Positions 1 through 10,863 are shown, counted from the stretch's first letter. The stretch is DNA of 64,000 nt from Astropecten irregularis (GCA_963971285.1 OZ020245.1:19482983-19546982); one strand, 5' to 3'. The notes: generated by a model not told the origin, from the sequence alone. Made by a program: numbers and translations.

Positions 1-26
1 GGTGAAACTGAGCCAGTCTCTGTCCA

Positions 27-270
27 GGGGGCAATTTCATGGCGCTGCTAAGCACAAAAATTTGCTTAGCACAAAAATGTCTTGCCCAATAAAACAAACC
101 ACCGTTAAAAATTTCATTTGATGTTCATGGTCTGTGAACAACAGCCAAAGAACAATCACAAGCGATACACAACACATGGACATTTGGTTGTTAACCCTGT
201 TTTTATTAATTAGACAGAAATGTCATGGTTAGCAAATTTTTGTGCTAAGCAGCGCCGTAAAATTGGCCCC
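27..270. mobile_element. MITE-C copy
   Basis: Inverted ends related to GGGGCCAATTTCAT plus GCTGCTTAGCACAAAAAT. It lies in the intron following SAM exon 3, its edge 8 bases from the donor GT. Confidence 0.85.
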
Positions 271-279
271 AGTACTTAC

Positions 280-358
280 GGGTTGTTTGTCGTTTCAGCT
301 CAATCTTGCCGTCCTCTGGCTGTGGCATGGCTTCCAGAAGTGGCCTCTCTCTTTCATA
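280..358 (-). CDS. SAM gene coding exon 3 (probable)
   Basis: A 79-nt open segment in phase 0 encodes YERERPLLEAMPQPEDGKIE and LKRQTT. It has a strong pyrimidine tract with CTAAT branch-like sequence, an AACAG acceptor and a GTAAGT donor. I do not recognise the peptide itself. Assignment rests on splice signals, phase and strand. The donor abuts a MITE at 27-270. Confidence 0.65.
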
Positions 359-3300
359 CTGTTGGAATAATTAGAAAAGAAAAAGGTTTCAAGGAAAATA
401 AACAATTCTGCAACAAATGAAAATTTGCACTCTCTAATTCATACACCAACAAACCTCAAAATGTCAAAATGTTATTTTTGAGGACTTTACTCACACTGCA
501 TTTTATTTACAAATCTGTCATTAGGCCTTGAACATACATGTATTGACCCATTTTTTGGCAGTTTTGGGGCAAAGGTATCAAAAAGACCTCTCAAAATCAG
601 AAATATATAGTGCTTGAGTACATGTATTAATTGTACATGTTGTACATGTACTGTATTAAACTGGATTATAAATAAGACTTGAAGCTATGCATGGTGGATG
701 TAGTAAAATAAGGTAGGTTTGTGGTGACACCGTGTAATTTCTTCTGTGAGAGTGTGTGGTTCTGAGAAGAACCGGTGGTATTTTCTCGACGTTCCAAACA
801 GTGTGCTCTGTTCGTCCTCAGGAGAGTGACTGGTTGCCTGACTTGGAGGATACTGATTATAAGTATCAAGGATGCACTGGAGTGGAACGGCTGTTCGGAC
901 TGACAAGAAAATACCACCGCTTCTTCTCAGAACAACACACTCTCAACAGGCTTGTTTGATTTAAATCACTCGATTTAAATCATTTATTTAAATCATGATT
1001 TAAATCAGTGGAAAAAAATCAAAAAAATCGCTCATAAAAATCAATCATGATTTTTTTCTACGAAAATCAGAATATCTTACTGAAAGAACACTTGCATTAA
1101 CTTTTGGCTTAGTTTTTCCACTATAACAGGATGTCTTAAAACAGTTTATGTGGTGTTTTTACAATGAAATTTTACTGTACAAAATACGCATGCACGTACA
1201 TGTATACACACATGTATGAAAAATGAGGCAGTATCCTGAAGCAAAGTACAATGTATGTGTACTGCATTACTTGTAATTTACAAGTATCTATACAATGAAT
1301 AGAATTACACAGTAAAATAATACGTACATATGTATGCAACTGCAAAGAATTAACTTTTGTTTGTGTACATCACTGCATCTAATGCACATGTACTGAGATG
1401 CAAATGGACCACTGGTACGTACATGTACAAGCCATGAAACATCTTTGAATGTGGTCATTTAAACATCCCATCAGCAAGGAAGCAATAGAGTATGCCTGTA
1501 GTGACAGTCAGTAACATTTTCTGTTTTTTGTTGCTTTTGATTTTTTGCTACATTTTAATGACCACAATGCCCAAGCGACAAGAAGATGCAATTTGGCATC
1601 ATTTATGGGTTTTTTTAAGCAAAATGTTATGATAGTAAAATGTTATTACGTAAAAACAATTAAGATTTTAATTTAAATCAAAAAAATCGATTCAAATAAA
1701 AAAAATCTGATTTAAATCAAATAAATTTTTATCAACCCTGACTCTCACACAATGTCACAGAGGAGATTAGTGCTGTGCATTAAAAACTTATTTCCGGGCT
1801 ACAGATACAGTAACAGTCATCCGTGAAAATCTCAGTCCCATGCGGTGACCACTTTTTGAGAAAACAGAAAAAAACGGCCGTGGTATTTCTTAAGTCTTTT
1901 CTCTTTGGTCATTGGTTTTACTCATTTTTTGGAGAAATACAGCATTTCAGGCAGAAAGATCTTAACGGTATGTTTCTACCATCACCATCTTTATACACTG
2001 TAAAGTTATAGATAAATATGTGGAGATTTCTGTTTCAGTATGCTACCAAAGTATGATACTATCTTTAATAGCACATACTTCGTTTGCATCATCCAAAAGA
2101 TGACATGATCTTTTTTTGTTCCAAACAGAGTCTACCTTAAAACTGCAGCCATCAGGCCAAAAGCCTCTCATTTGGTAAGACAATGGCAAGCCTTGAATTT
2201 AACGGAGGCCATGGCCTTCGTTGCACTGGTTCTTGGCCCTCGTGCCCCCTTGCCTTCAAATGTTTCCATAGACATTATGATTTTCCAATGGAAGTGCCCC
2301 TTGCAATGGAAAAGTGGCCTTGCCCTTTTCAGAAACAAATTGGTGTGACAAACATCATGACAAACATCACCCAGCGGCCAGCACATAACATACATGTACC
2401 TGTGAGTAGGCAGACTTTGCATGTTTCAGGATGCATATAACATCCCCCATCACACTGACACCCATGTCCCTCAAGTATTCTTTGGTCAGGTCCATCAGCA
2501 TGCTCTTGTTAATACGGTTGTCAATGAAGGCCATGGCGTACTTGGCTGCTGGGCCAGGCGGTATTCCGGCCCCTGTGAAGAACTTGATCCACTCCGACAT
2601 TTCTGCCCGGCAAAGAGAGAGGGAGAAACATTAAAAACATACAAATTACTATTTAAACAAATCTTGACAGTTATAATTAAGTTGTACACAACATTCTGGG
2701 GCCAATTTCATACAGCTGCTTAGCACACAAAAAAATTCCTTAGCACAAAAATAGCTTGCCCGATAAAACAAACCACCATTGAAAATTCAATTTGATATTC
2801 ATGGTCAGCGAACAACAGCCAAAAAACAATTGCAAGTGATACACAACACACAGAAATTTGTTTGTTAATCCTGTTTTTACATGTACTGAGACAGAAATGT
2901 CATGCTTAGCAAACTTTTGTGCTAAGCAGCTCTATGAAATTGGCCCCTGTTGGTTACAATGAACTCCACTGGGTACATCTTGAAGAGCCGAAACTGAGGA
3001 GAAAAAAACTTAGTATGGTGGTACTCATGGTAGCACTACCGATACTTTTATAAAGAGGTCTTTGGGTCAACAATTTTCTTGCCAATCCAAGAGCGATTGT
3101 TTACTCTTTCAGTCTTTGGGTACCTTCAGAAGTTCAGCCTTTCATTTAAAACCCATTAAATTGACCTGTGTGCAGAATATAAACAAGTGCGCCACACTAG
3201 GTGTTACGTAACCAGCTGCCAGGCTTCCCTGCGCTGAAACCGGGTGTCGGAAAGTTATTCTGTCCAGACAGTGTTTTAGGAGTAAAAACCCTGGTATTAC

Positions 3301-4113
3301 TCGAATGGTTTTAAGCGCTAAACCCTCCTCCCGAGCAGTTTTAACTAAGGTGTTTTAGCAGTGGATAAAATCAATCAGTAAAATGTCAAACAGTTTTAGA
3401 GCGTCCATGATCCATGCAGTCAGGCCTAGAAAAAAGTAGGGCCTCCCTAGGCCTAGTTTTACTAAGTTTTACTTTTATTCGTGAAATAACCACAAGGGAA
3501 ACTGACTGAGTTTTTTTTAAGTCATTGAAAAGTGAACAAAGAAAAATTGACTGGAGCGGGATTCGAACTGGCGACCTCCTGAATACCGTACAGGCGCTCT
3601 ATACCTGTACGGTATTCAGGAGGTCGCCGGTTCGAATCCCGCTCCAGTCAATTTTTCTTTGTTCACTTTTCAAGTTTTACTTTTAGCGAATTTAAAATGC
3701 TGTCTGAACGTTCCCCTTTTTCAGTCACATAAGACAAGTATTTATTTGTCACTTTTCAATGACATATAACTTATAAGGTACTAGGCCTAGAATTAAACTT
3801 TTCACATTGAAGTTAGGCTTGCGGTGGAGCCCATACCGTACACATTGACTGTGGTACATGTGATATGTGTACCATGGGTACAGCCTGTACAGGCTGACTC
3901 GACTCGACTACGCACGTACGATCTACGTACGAGTACGAGTCGTACGATTCGAGTCAAGTTGGCAGTGCAAAATTGACAAATTGTAACGTTAAATTGTGGC
4001 TTTCTGGATTTAAAGTTAAACTCCAGAATCATTTGAGGTGAACTATATAGTGTATAGATAATCAAGTCTTCAAAAATAGATTTCCACATACCTTTATTTG
4101 ACTTGGAAGCCAT
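280..4113 (-). CDS. SAM-domain protein, C19orf47-like (5' part, three coding exons, 3' part beyond window)
   Basis: Three minus-strand exons join in frame: 4092-4113 (MASKSNK plus one base), 2400-2602 and 280-358. The middle exon encodes a SAM-like helical domain, starting SEWIKFFTGAGIPPG and ending DVICILKHAKS. This closely matches my memory of the N-terminal SAM domain of human C19orf47 (SEWIQFF.EAGIPPGPA, GDIIAILKHAK). The family is uncharacterised; SAM domains usually mediate protein-protein or RNA contacts, so function is inference only. Phases agree: exon 1 leaves one base, exon 2 supplies two (codon GAA) and ends in phase 0, and exon 3 opens in phase 0. Donors are GTATGT, GTACAT and GTAAGT; acceptors are preceded by AG. 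About 101 residues lie in the window. An ATG also stands at the start of exon 2 (2600), so a shorter N-terminus is possible. Confidence 0.85.
747..955. mobile_element. Inverted-repeat element (MITE-like)
   Basis: About 40-base imperfect inverted ends: GAGAGTGTGTGGTTCTGAGA on the left and its complement around 915-950 (TTCTCAGAACAACACACTCT). Confidence 0.6.
950..1740. mobile_element. Element with GATTTAAATC-rich ends
   Basis: AT-rich stretches of repeated GATTTAAATC at 958-1060 and 1665-1735 face each other. The right edge reads ATTTTTATCAACCCTGA, resembling hAT-like non-autonomous ends (GGGTTGATAAAAAT). No ORF inside. Confidence 0.5.
1801..2069 (+). mobile_element. MITE-A copy, 5'-truncated
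   Basis: Begins at the internal GATACAGTAACAGTCAT block and keeps the right end CAAAGTATGATACTATCTTTA. Confidence 0.85.
2400..2602 (-). CDS. SAM gene coding exon 2 (SAM domain)
   Basis: This 203-nt exon holds nearly the whole SAM domain. The acceptor follows GCCGGGCAG and the donor is CAG/GTACAT. Residues AMAFIDNRI, MLMDLTKEYL and DMGVSVMGDV are the hallmark helices. Confidence 0.9.
2698..2947. mobile_element. MITE-C copy
   Basis: Near-intact inverted ends GGGGCCAATTTCAT and ATGAAATTGGCCCC. It lies in the SAM gene intron between exons 1 and 2. Confidence 0.88.
3484..3676. repeat. SINE-1, head-to-head inverted pair
   Basis: A minus copy and a plus copy of the tRNA-like head meet at about 3600, making a long palindrome around ACCGTACAGGCGCTCT. 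The B-box-like GGTTCGAATCCCGC is present. Flanks carry the shared tail TGACTGGAGCGGG and CTTTGTTCACTTTTCA. Confidence 0.8.
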
Positions 4114-4213
4114 CTCTAAATATCCACTAAAATTGTACACATATGATTACGAATTACGATAAACTGCAGATTCAACAGTACAGTACGCGTACGCGTACGC
4201 GTACGTACGCGTT
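3895..4213. repeat. Palindrome-rich GTAC/ACGT low-complexity DNA
   Basis: Two clusters: 3895-3960 (alternating CGTACG, TACGAG and ACTCG palindromes) and 4183-4213 (GTACGC repeats). The second lies just upstream of the SAM start. Confidence 0.7.
4092..4113 (-). CDS. SAM gene coding exon 1
   Basis: ATG at 4113 encodes MASKSNK followed by donor GTATGT. Joining the leftover G to the next exon gives GAA ATG TCG, so the reading continues as KEMSEW. The phase match supports the exon, but it is short and rests on the splice sites alone. Confidence 0.6.
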
Positions 4214-4953
4214 CAATGAGAATTCCAGTTATTTCGCTTCAGAATCCATGCAATAAAGGGATATATAGTAGGCTGCAAAACTAAAAACATTATGTATGCA
4301 CACTTTAAAGCATGTATTTTGGCTTCTCAAATTGGGTTATATTTGCAACTAGTCATAACTTATAAGCAGAAAGACTGGCGCAAATTCGTCCTTTAAATAA
4401 CAATTATCAGTCGTCAGGTTACAAGTCCAGTTACGCACTAAAAATGATGTGTCCATTTTGTGATTGTAGTACTGACTTGGAATAAAGAGTTCTATGCGAT
4501 ACTTGTTCCATTTTTCAAGCTGCCATGGTGAAATAAATGCTCCAAGTATGACTGATTTCCGATGGGAGGCATTGATAAACGGTACTGACGGGAAAGGGTC
4601 TAGTGCTTTATTGATAGGAGTAATGATGACTACATGATTTACATGATTTAGGCAATTGCTAACCATTACTTTAGACTAGTTACCAGATAGACCTGGAGGA
4701 AAAATGATTAAAATACAATCAGTAATGAGCTGAATCAATCAATGCACAACTTCAGAGTAGTATTAAGTATGCTGAAGTAATAAAGTAAAAGGGTTGGGCC
4801 TGGGTGACACTGACTGGTTTTTTAATCCCATAATCAGCTTTCTTTGTTTAAATCCATCATGGCTGAATGATTTACCTTGTTTACAGAACAACAAAAGTCA
4901 ATTAATTTGATAGCTGGGGCCATGCATTTCGACAGTATGGACTTATGTTATGG

Positions 4954-5201
4954 ACTAGTTGCGATGATCGTAACCCTAGGTCTGACATGGGGACTGGGAG
5001 CTAAGGTCCCAGTCCCCATGTCAGACCTAGGGTTACGATCGTGAGTCGTGACCCTAGGTCTGACATGGGGACTGGGAGCTAAGGTCCTAGTCCCCATGTC
5101 AGACCTAGGGTTACGATCGTGAGTCGTGACCCTTGGTCTGACATGGGGACTGGGAGCTAAGGTCCCCATGTCAGACCTAGGGTTACGATCATCGCAACTA
5201 G
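4954..5201. repeat. Triple tandem hairpin flanked by inverted repeats
   Basis: Three tandem units of about 78 bases, each nearly palindromic (CTAGGTCTGACATGGGGACT against its complement), with loop GGGAGCTAAGG. The outer ends ACTAGTTGCGATGATCGT and ACGATCATCGCAACTAG are themselves inverted repeats. Confidence 0.9.
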
Positions 5202-6310
5202 GTATGGACCAGAAACTGGCTTTTTTTTTCTATTGCCAGGTTTGAGATAACAAATTTGAGATGTTTCTGGTCATAAAATTTTGTTATATTTTCCCTAATA
5301 ATATCTTTTGCTTTATGTGTGCATGTAGACCGTCTTCTAAAGTACGGAGCTATAACAGGGGTGTGTCTTATCTCCCAGAATGCATCTTGCTTGTACAGTG
5401 CCGGGACACTTCATCAACTCAGTCAGGTCAGTTGGCCTATGTACTTCAGCTGCATGTAGGCCAAGGCTGGCCTATAGTTAGACTGAGTTGGCCGGACATT
5501 AACATGAATCTGATTTTGGCATTGTTTGTTTGTTGCAGCTGTGTAGAAGTCACCTTGCTTCACTGTTCAGTAAAGTATCCAAGTTGCAAGAGGATAGTCT
5601 GTGTGGGCACAAGCTCAGGGTAGCTGCAGGTCCTGATCAGAACGTGACGTCATTCCAAATATTCAGGAAGACTGATTGCAGGTACAGTGTATGTTTGTGA
5701 ATCTAGTACCTAGTCCGAGTAACTTGGACTCACATTTTTTAAAGAAAAGCTCATTTTTCCCTAAAAATGGGCACAGAGATCTAGACCTCCTATTCATGAG
5801 CACAGTGTCAGTTGGGTCAGCCATCTTGGGTTTTCAAATTGTACACTGGTACCCGGAAAAAATCAGGGAAAAAATTATCTTTTCTTTAAAAAATGTGAGT
5901 AAACCTTGTCATTATTGGAATCTCCAATTTTCCCTTGGTCCATAGCTGGCCGCATGGGACATTTTAGGATCGTTTTGGAGGTGAAATCACAGGATTTTGA
6001 CTCAGGGTAGAGGCAAAATGGAGCTCTTGCCACTCAAATGCAAACAAGGTACTTGGACCCTACTATCGCCAGATCATGTCCAAATGTTAAAAAAGACGAT
6101 TTTTAGGGTCCAAGTTACTCGGACTAAATAGTACCTAGTAAGTTGTTTCCTCACTTGTACTACACTTATACTACTTAGCATTTGTCTTTGGAGAATGGTG
6201 CAAGGTTTACTGGCAAAGTTCCTGGCAAAATTGTCTAGAGATTGCTGTTAGTCTATCATACAAAATCAATTATCACCATTCACTGTGACCATGTGTGTGT
6301 GAAATAAAAG

Positions 6311-6628
6311 AATGCTTGGAGTTAGGAAGGCCTGACGCTTTATAGCAACTCACACCTAGCAGCTCAAAGGCTAAATGACATTGAGGGTACAAGACCATGC
6401 AAGTAAAAGAAACACACATGAATGAATGAGAGGATCGGGACAAAAGTGGGAGGCTTTGTCTGACCAATCTTACCTACCCCCACCCTCCAACCCCCCTTGT
6501 GTCCCGATCCTCTCATCCATTCATGTCTGTTTCTTTTACTTGCTTGTTCTTGTACCATTGTCATTTAGCCTTTGAGAAAGATCCTGCTAGGATCGAAACG
6601 CGTCAGGCCCTCCTAACCCCAAGCATTT
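6311..6628. mobile_element. MITE-like element, about 320 bp
   Basis: Outer inverted ends AATGCTTGGAGTTAGGAAGG / CCTCCTAACCCCAAGCATT, plus inner inverted blocks GAATGAGAGGATCGGGACA and TGTCCCGATCCTCTCAT. GCCTGACGC/GCGTCAGGC follows the ends. Confidence 0.8.
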
Positions 6629-6750
6629 GATATTCAGGTGATTTTGGCTGATGAGCAGTTTGCAGCAGTTTATTACTTGTAAATGGTCGAATGGTCTGGT
6701 TGGTGCGTGTCAATCAAGATTACAACTAAAGCAGTCTACAGGTTATGGAT

Positions 6751-6850
6751 CAACCACTGGGTTTATGGTGCTTTTGTCCTTAGGCAAGACTCTTTGCTTA
6801 TCTACACCCAGGCATGCCCTTGAGTATGACGTTAAAGAAGGCTACATGTA
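6751..6850 (+). repeat. SINE-2 fragment
   Basis: Shares GGTGCTTTTGTCCTTAGGCA and the following CTCTTTGCTTATC block with the SINE-2 copies at 30055 and 61911. The tRNA-like head is missing. Confidence 0.5.
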
Positions 6851-7183
6851 TTTGTATGCTTAGCTTTTGTGTACTATGGCAGCAGAGGCACTGAAGACAG
6901 TGTGCTGAAAAGCTACTTAAATAGCTAGCTTTTTCTTCTTGAACTGTTGAATTGGAGCTATGGTGGTACATGTGACAAGTTGCTTATCTTCAATAAACAC
7001 TTTTGATCTCGGCTGTGCTCCATGATGGGTTGAAGTGTGCTGGAAGCCAAGGCGCCCCTGTCAACTTGATCATGTTGTAGCCAGCCGCATCCTTTGCAAT
7101 TCAGCACCCCAGCTGCCAGTAAGGATGATTAGCCTCCCAAATTATTATTATTGTATTCTTGTTCTTCTTTTTTCCCTGTACAG

Positions 7184-7419
7184 CATTTATGCAACTGCAG
7201 CGAGTACCAGACAGGGCCTACTGGTAGGAAATGTTCCCTATGGTGTTATAGTGTGCACGTATTCTCCACCCAGCTCAGCTCAAACAGCGGTTCAAGTCTT
7301 TGAGGATTTCTGCCACTTGCTGGGAATGTAGACATCTGGCACGATAAGAATTGTAGGTGTGTAGAACACATAATTGTCTCTACGAAGCGCTAGTTAATGA
7401 ACTCTTATGCAATTGTGAG
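7184..7419 (+). other. Probable 5' UTR exon of the membrane C2H2 gene, with upstream ATGs
   Basis: A convincing acceptor (TTCTTTTTTCCCTGTACAG) ends at 7183 and the main ORF follows with no better acceptor in between. The segment holds several short upstream ORFs, including ATG at 7188 ending at TAG after 12 codons and an ATG immediately followed by TAG near 7326. If transcribed as one exon, these could dampen translation of the main ORF. This is inference from sequence only. Confidence 0.4.
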
Positions 7420-8307
7420 ATGGAACACGATACCAAGCTTGTTTCATCTCGGACATCACTTGTGGGCGCATCCCTGATTAGCTTGTCAAGCACGGTCTTT
7501 GTGCTGATGGGCATCTTCAGCCTTCCGATCTGTTGTGGTTCTGAGGCGCCAGAATGCTCCCGTTCCAACTCACGGGTGGCCAGAGACATCCTTGCTCAGG
7601 CCTTCTACCCTGTCATCCGGGCAGGTGGCTGGACACTCCCCGCCTCCTGCCCCTTCTTGCCCTCCAGGGACATGTACCTGAGACAAGAGGAGAAGAAACG
7701 TATGGAGAATGCCAACCGGTGGTACTGCAACTACTGCGGGAAGGCCTTCACGGCAGAGCTTTACTTGGACCTCCATTTCAGCAACCGGCACCAGGACGCC
7801 GTCCTGGTGGGTCCCGAAGCAGTCTGCGTGGCCGATCACTGCGACTACCTCCGGTGTGACGTGATCTCGGGTGCCAAAAGCGGGACTTATTGGGACCGAA
7901 CGCTCTGCCGACAGCCGGACATGGACAAGCTGAAGCAGCGGTGTGAGGCAGCCATCAAATCGTGCCTGCCTACCTCCCTGACTGGGATGGACAGACATAG
8001 TCTGCGGGACAAGCTCAAGATGGCTCTCTGTTCCTTGTTGACCTGCGAACGCTACTGGGAGGGACCCGAGCCTGAAAGGTCCCCTCATAGCAAGGTAGCG
8101 TATGCAGCCGCATCATGCGTTCTCATCGTGGGCCTGTTACTCTACTACATTCTGGCTTATACTCACTTCTACACCAATAACACAATGCTGAAAACCGATG
8201 ACAACGGTCTCTTCAGTACTGCAGAAGAAGATGATGATCATTATTACATGAACACTCATGATAGAGACGTCCGAAGCAGATATCATCAGCGGGTCTCACG
8301 CAGGTGA
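7420..8307 (+). CDS. Uncharacterised membrane protein with one C2H2 finger (295 aa)
   Basis: I chose the ATG at 7420 (GAG ATG G, good context) because the frame upstream to 7357 lacks another ATG. Residues about 14-39 are a strongly hydrophobic signal peptide or anchor (LVGASLISLSSTVFVLMG). A C2H2 motif follows near residues 103-124: C-X2-C-X12-H-X4-H within WYCNYCGKAF and LDLHFSNRH. Next come a Cys-rich stretch (VCVADHCDYLRC) and a conserved-looking segment around LRDKLKMALCSLLTCERYW. A second hydrophobic span lies at about 229-248 (VLIVGLLLYYILAYT), then an acidic and basic tail. If the first segment is a signal peptide, the finger would be luminal or extracellular, which is unusual. Codon use is GC-rich compared with flanks, as expected of a real gene. 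I cannot name the family. The 3' end has no intron and the stop is TGA. Confidence 0.85.
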   Translation: MEHDTKLVSSRTSLVGASLISLSSTVFVLMGIFSLPICCGSEAPECSRSNSRVARDILAQAFYPVIRAGGWTLPASCPFLPSRDMYLRQEEKKRMENANRWYCNYCGKAFTAELYLDLHFSNRHQDAVLVGPEAVCVADHCDYLRCDVISGAKSGTYWDRTLCRQPDMDKLKQRCEAAIKSCLPTSLTGMDRHSLRDKLKMALCSLLTCERYWEGPEPERSPHSKVAYAAASCVLIVGLLLYYILAYTHFYTNNTMLKTDDNGLFSTAEEDDDHYYMNTHDRDVRSRYHQRVSRR

Positions 8308-8716
8308 CAGATCAGTGGACTTTGTGAACTCATTCTGAAAGAATCTGTTATTCCAACTATATTTTCAAAATATTAAAATAACTCATTAAGATTATTTCAT
8401 AAATCTGAATCTCTTTTGAATTTTCTTTTACTTTTAAAAGGAACATTAATATCAGTTAGTTCTTGCTTTTTTCTATGGTGATGGTGATACTGTTTATCGT
8501 ATAAAACATTTGTACATGTAATTGTAGGAATCTACATTCTGAATGTGTTTCCTCACCCTAAAATTTACTGATACAAATTTACTGACCACATTCGACAACA
8601 GCCTTCATTTAACTTGGGGACAAAATTCTTTTGCACAAGTTACCCTCGGCTTTACAACATTTTGCAGTATATTAACTTATATAGTGGATTCAAAAGTTCC
8701 TTTCCGTCATTATTAC

Positions 8717-9100
8717 TTAAAGGTAAAGAAACCTTTTCTTACCATAGAAACCAAAACACAGATGTTCACAGATTTACGTATAACTTACAGGGTACAGTAT
8801 GAAGATGGTGGTGGTATAGAAACATACCATTACAATTTTTCCACCTGTAAATGGTGTACCGGTATTTATCCAGAAATTAGTAAAACAACGACCAAAAATC
8901 TTTTTGATCTTTTAAAAGATCAAAAATAAAAGAGAAAAGACTTAAGAAATACTAATGGCTGTTTTTTACTGTTTTCACAACTAAGTGGGCCACGTATTGG
9001 ACTGAAATTTTCACAGATGACTGTTACTGTATCTGTCTTGATATTTTGCCCATGAATCTGTATTTCTTTGATAAAAACCAAAGTATGATATTACCTTTAA
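8717..9100 (-). mobile_element. MITE-A copy
   Basis: Full length in reverse orientation: TTAAAGGTAAAGAAACC ... CCAAAGTATGATATTACCTTTAA. It carries the internal palindrome GATCTTTTAAAAGATC and lies 410 bases past the C2H2 gene stop. Confidence 0.9.
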
Positions 9101-9649
9101 ATTTAACAACCACAATAAAATGCACTGACATAACAAAAGTTTTGATTTTCAAGTTTCCATTTATTAATAGTACTTCTTAGGAAATTAGAGATTTCATCAG
9201 TTTCATGTTATTCTTTTAGCAATTAAATTAAGTGTTTTGTTTTAATCGATTTACACCAGCAAGGCCTACACGTTTCAAAAACATTGGTAAAAAAAACAAG
9301 AATTACAAAAATGTCATTGTGTCAGAAATAAGCCTTTGATGCCTCATAGAGGAAGCACTGTGTACGGTACATCATGGTTAAGACTGGGAAAGTAAACGGG
9401 CCTCATCAAAAACAGGAATAAGTTGCTTGGATACTACCAACTTGGCAGGGCCAAGTATTGTTTGGGATCGGTTTTCAGGGGGGACCTGACAAATATTAAC
9501 CCGAATGTGATTATATGTGGCGCTTGAACACACAAGAACTTATTTTTGGCAGCATTTTTATATCAAATATATGCCATCCATTTTGTTGTTATTTGATTTT
9601 TTTTAACAAACCACTAGTTTATGTGCTATATGGACAATACAAAAGCCCC

Positions 9650-9819
9650 AATAGGGCTCCACGCTCAAGCTATTTATAGAATACGCCCTTTATATCGACA
9701 GCTATAGTTACCTGGATGTTCGGACAAATATCACAACGTTCACATATAAGTTAATTGGGAAACGTGTGACTTGTTTGTCCGAACATCTGAATGTGACGTC
9801 ACGAGTGTGGAGCCCTATT
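9650..9819. mobile_element. MITE-F copy (about 170 bp)
   Basis: Inverted ends AATAGGGCTCCACGCTC / GAGTGTGGAGCCCTATT. Internal blocks AGCTATAGTTACCTGGATGT and TCCGAACATCTGAATGTGAC are shared with copies at 16066 and 31055. Confidence 0.9.
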
Positions 9820-10610
9820 CCCAGATATATAATACATGCACCACAGGGCAACAATTTCACAAAATGTCAAGCTTTATCTTCAAAATACACATCACACTAT
9901 TACTTAAGCAATGTGTGATGATGTCACAGTATAAGTTGCTATGGCAATATTGGTAACTTATCTATGTGTTAATGGTATAACGTTTTGTGGAATCAAGCCC
10001 CAGATGCATAGACCATACTTGGTTGCCTGGGGCCTGTCTGTTTCATGCACGCTATCATCAGTGATCTTAGAAATCCACACGTCCCATGCAGGATATGATC
10101 AAATGGGATACGGACCAGCTTTTATGTGCAGAATTACTGTTACCATGCCTGAAAGTAACAGGCACTTGGAATGATAGGCCATGGTTTGTGCGCAGCAAAA
10201 TGGAAAAAATCTGTTTGTGATGGACATGTGTAGATAAATTAAGCTACAGGAAGAAATGTTTCCGATATACTACATGGCCATGCAGCAACGGAGCAGCATG
10301 GAAACTTGTTTGCTCAACAATCAGATGCTAAGCTCTTCACAAACTGGGTACCGGCCAAAATTACATACAATGATTAAACATGGTGGACTGGTTCTCATTC
10401 AAGAGATGACCAGGGGAAAAAAACAGCAAACCGATACATTGCTGTTTGGTAGTTCTGACAATTCTTTCCCTTGATATGGGAAGAAATTTCAGCACAAAGC
10501 TTTGAATATTGCAATTTGAGTGGTGGCAATCATAAACCTGATCAGATGAATTTCTTTATCATTGGAAAATATCCTCTATGTGACAACGTCAAAATGTTGT
10601 GCAGCGGCCG

Positions 10611-10778
10611 CGGAACGCCACTACCAAACATTTGGCTATACCGAACATCATCCTTGGCTCCCAAATTTTTATGCACAAAGTATAGGCATGCTGAACATTG
10701 TTCACTATAACGAACGACCATTATAAAGATCAATCTCTGTGCATCCTGACCTGTTCGTTATAGTGGCGTTCCACTGTA
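10611..10778. mobile_element. MITE-I copy
   Basis: Ends GGAACGCCACTA / TAGTGGCGTTCCACT. ACATCATCCTTGGCTCCCAA and GAACATTGTTCACTATAACG recur in reverse at 21042-21246. Confidence 0.85.
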
Positions 10779-10863
10779 GTGAGAACTGTAACACTGGGTC
10801 AAACAAGTAATAAACCGCCATAAATTACTCCTCAAAATGCCAAGAGTGAAGAAGCCACCTGGA

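Noticed and set aside
3590-3650. A tRNA gene (GGTTCGAATCCCGC B-box)
   Set aside because: The same tRNA-like block recurs five times with a shared non-tRNA tail and the anticodon stem and loop do not form; it is a SINE head.
4948-5169. A tandem-repeat protein (SPHVRPRVTTHDRNPRSDMG units)
   Set aside because: It is a by-product of the triple hairpin repeat; no splice or start context supports coding.
7570-8088. A 172-aa minus-strand protein opposite the C2H2 gene
   Set aside because: It is antisense shadow of a real ORF with a finger and two membrane segments; its own sequence has no recognisable feature.
8543-8929. A 128-aa plus-strand protein
   Set aside because: The C-terminal half is translated MITE-A sequence, and equivalent frames arise in other copies.
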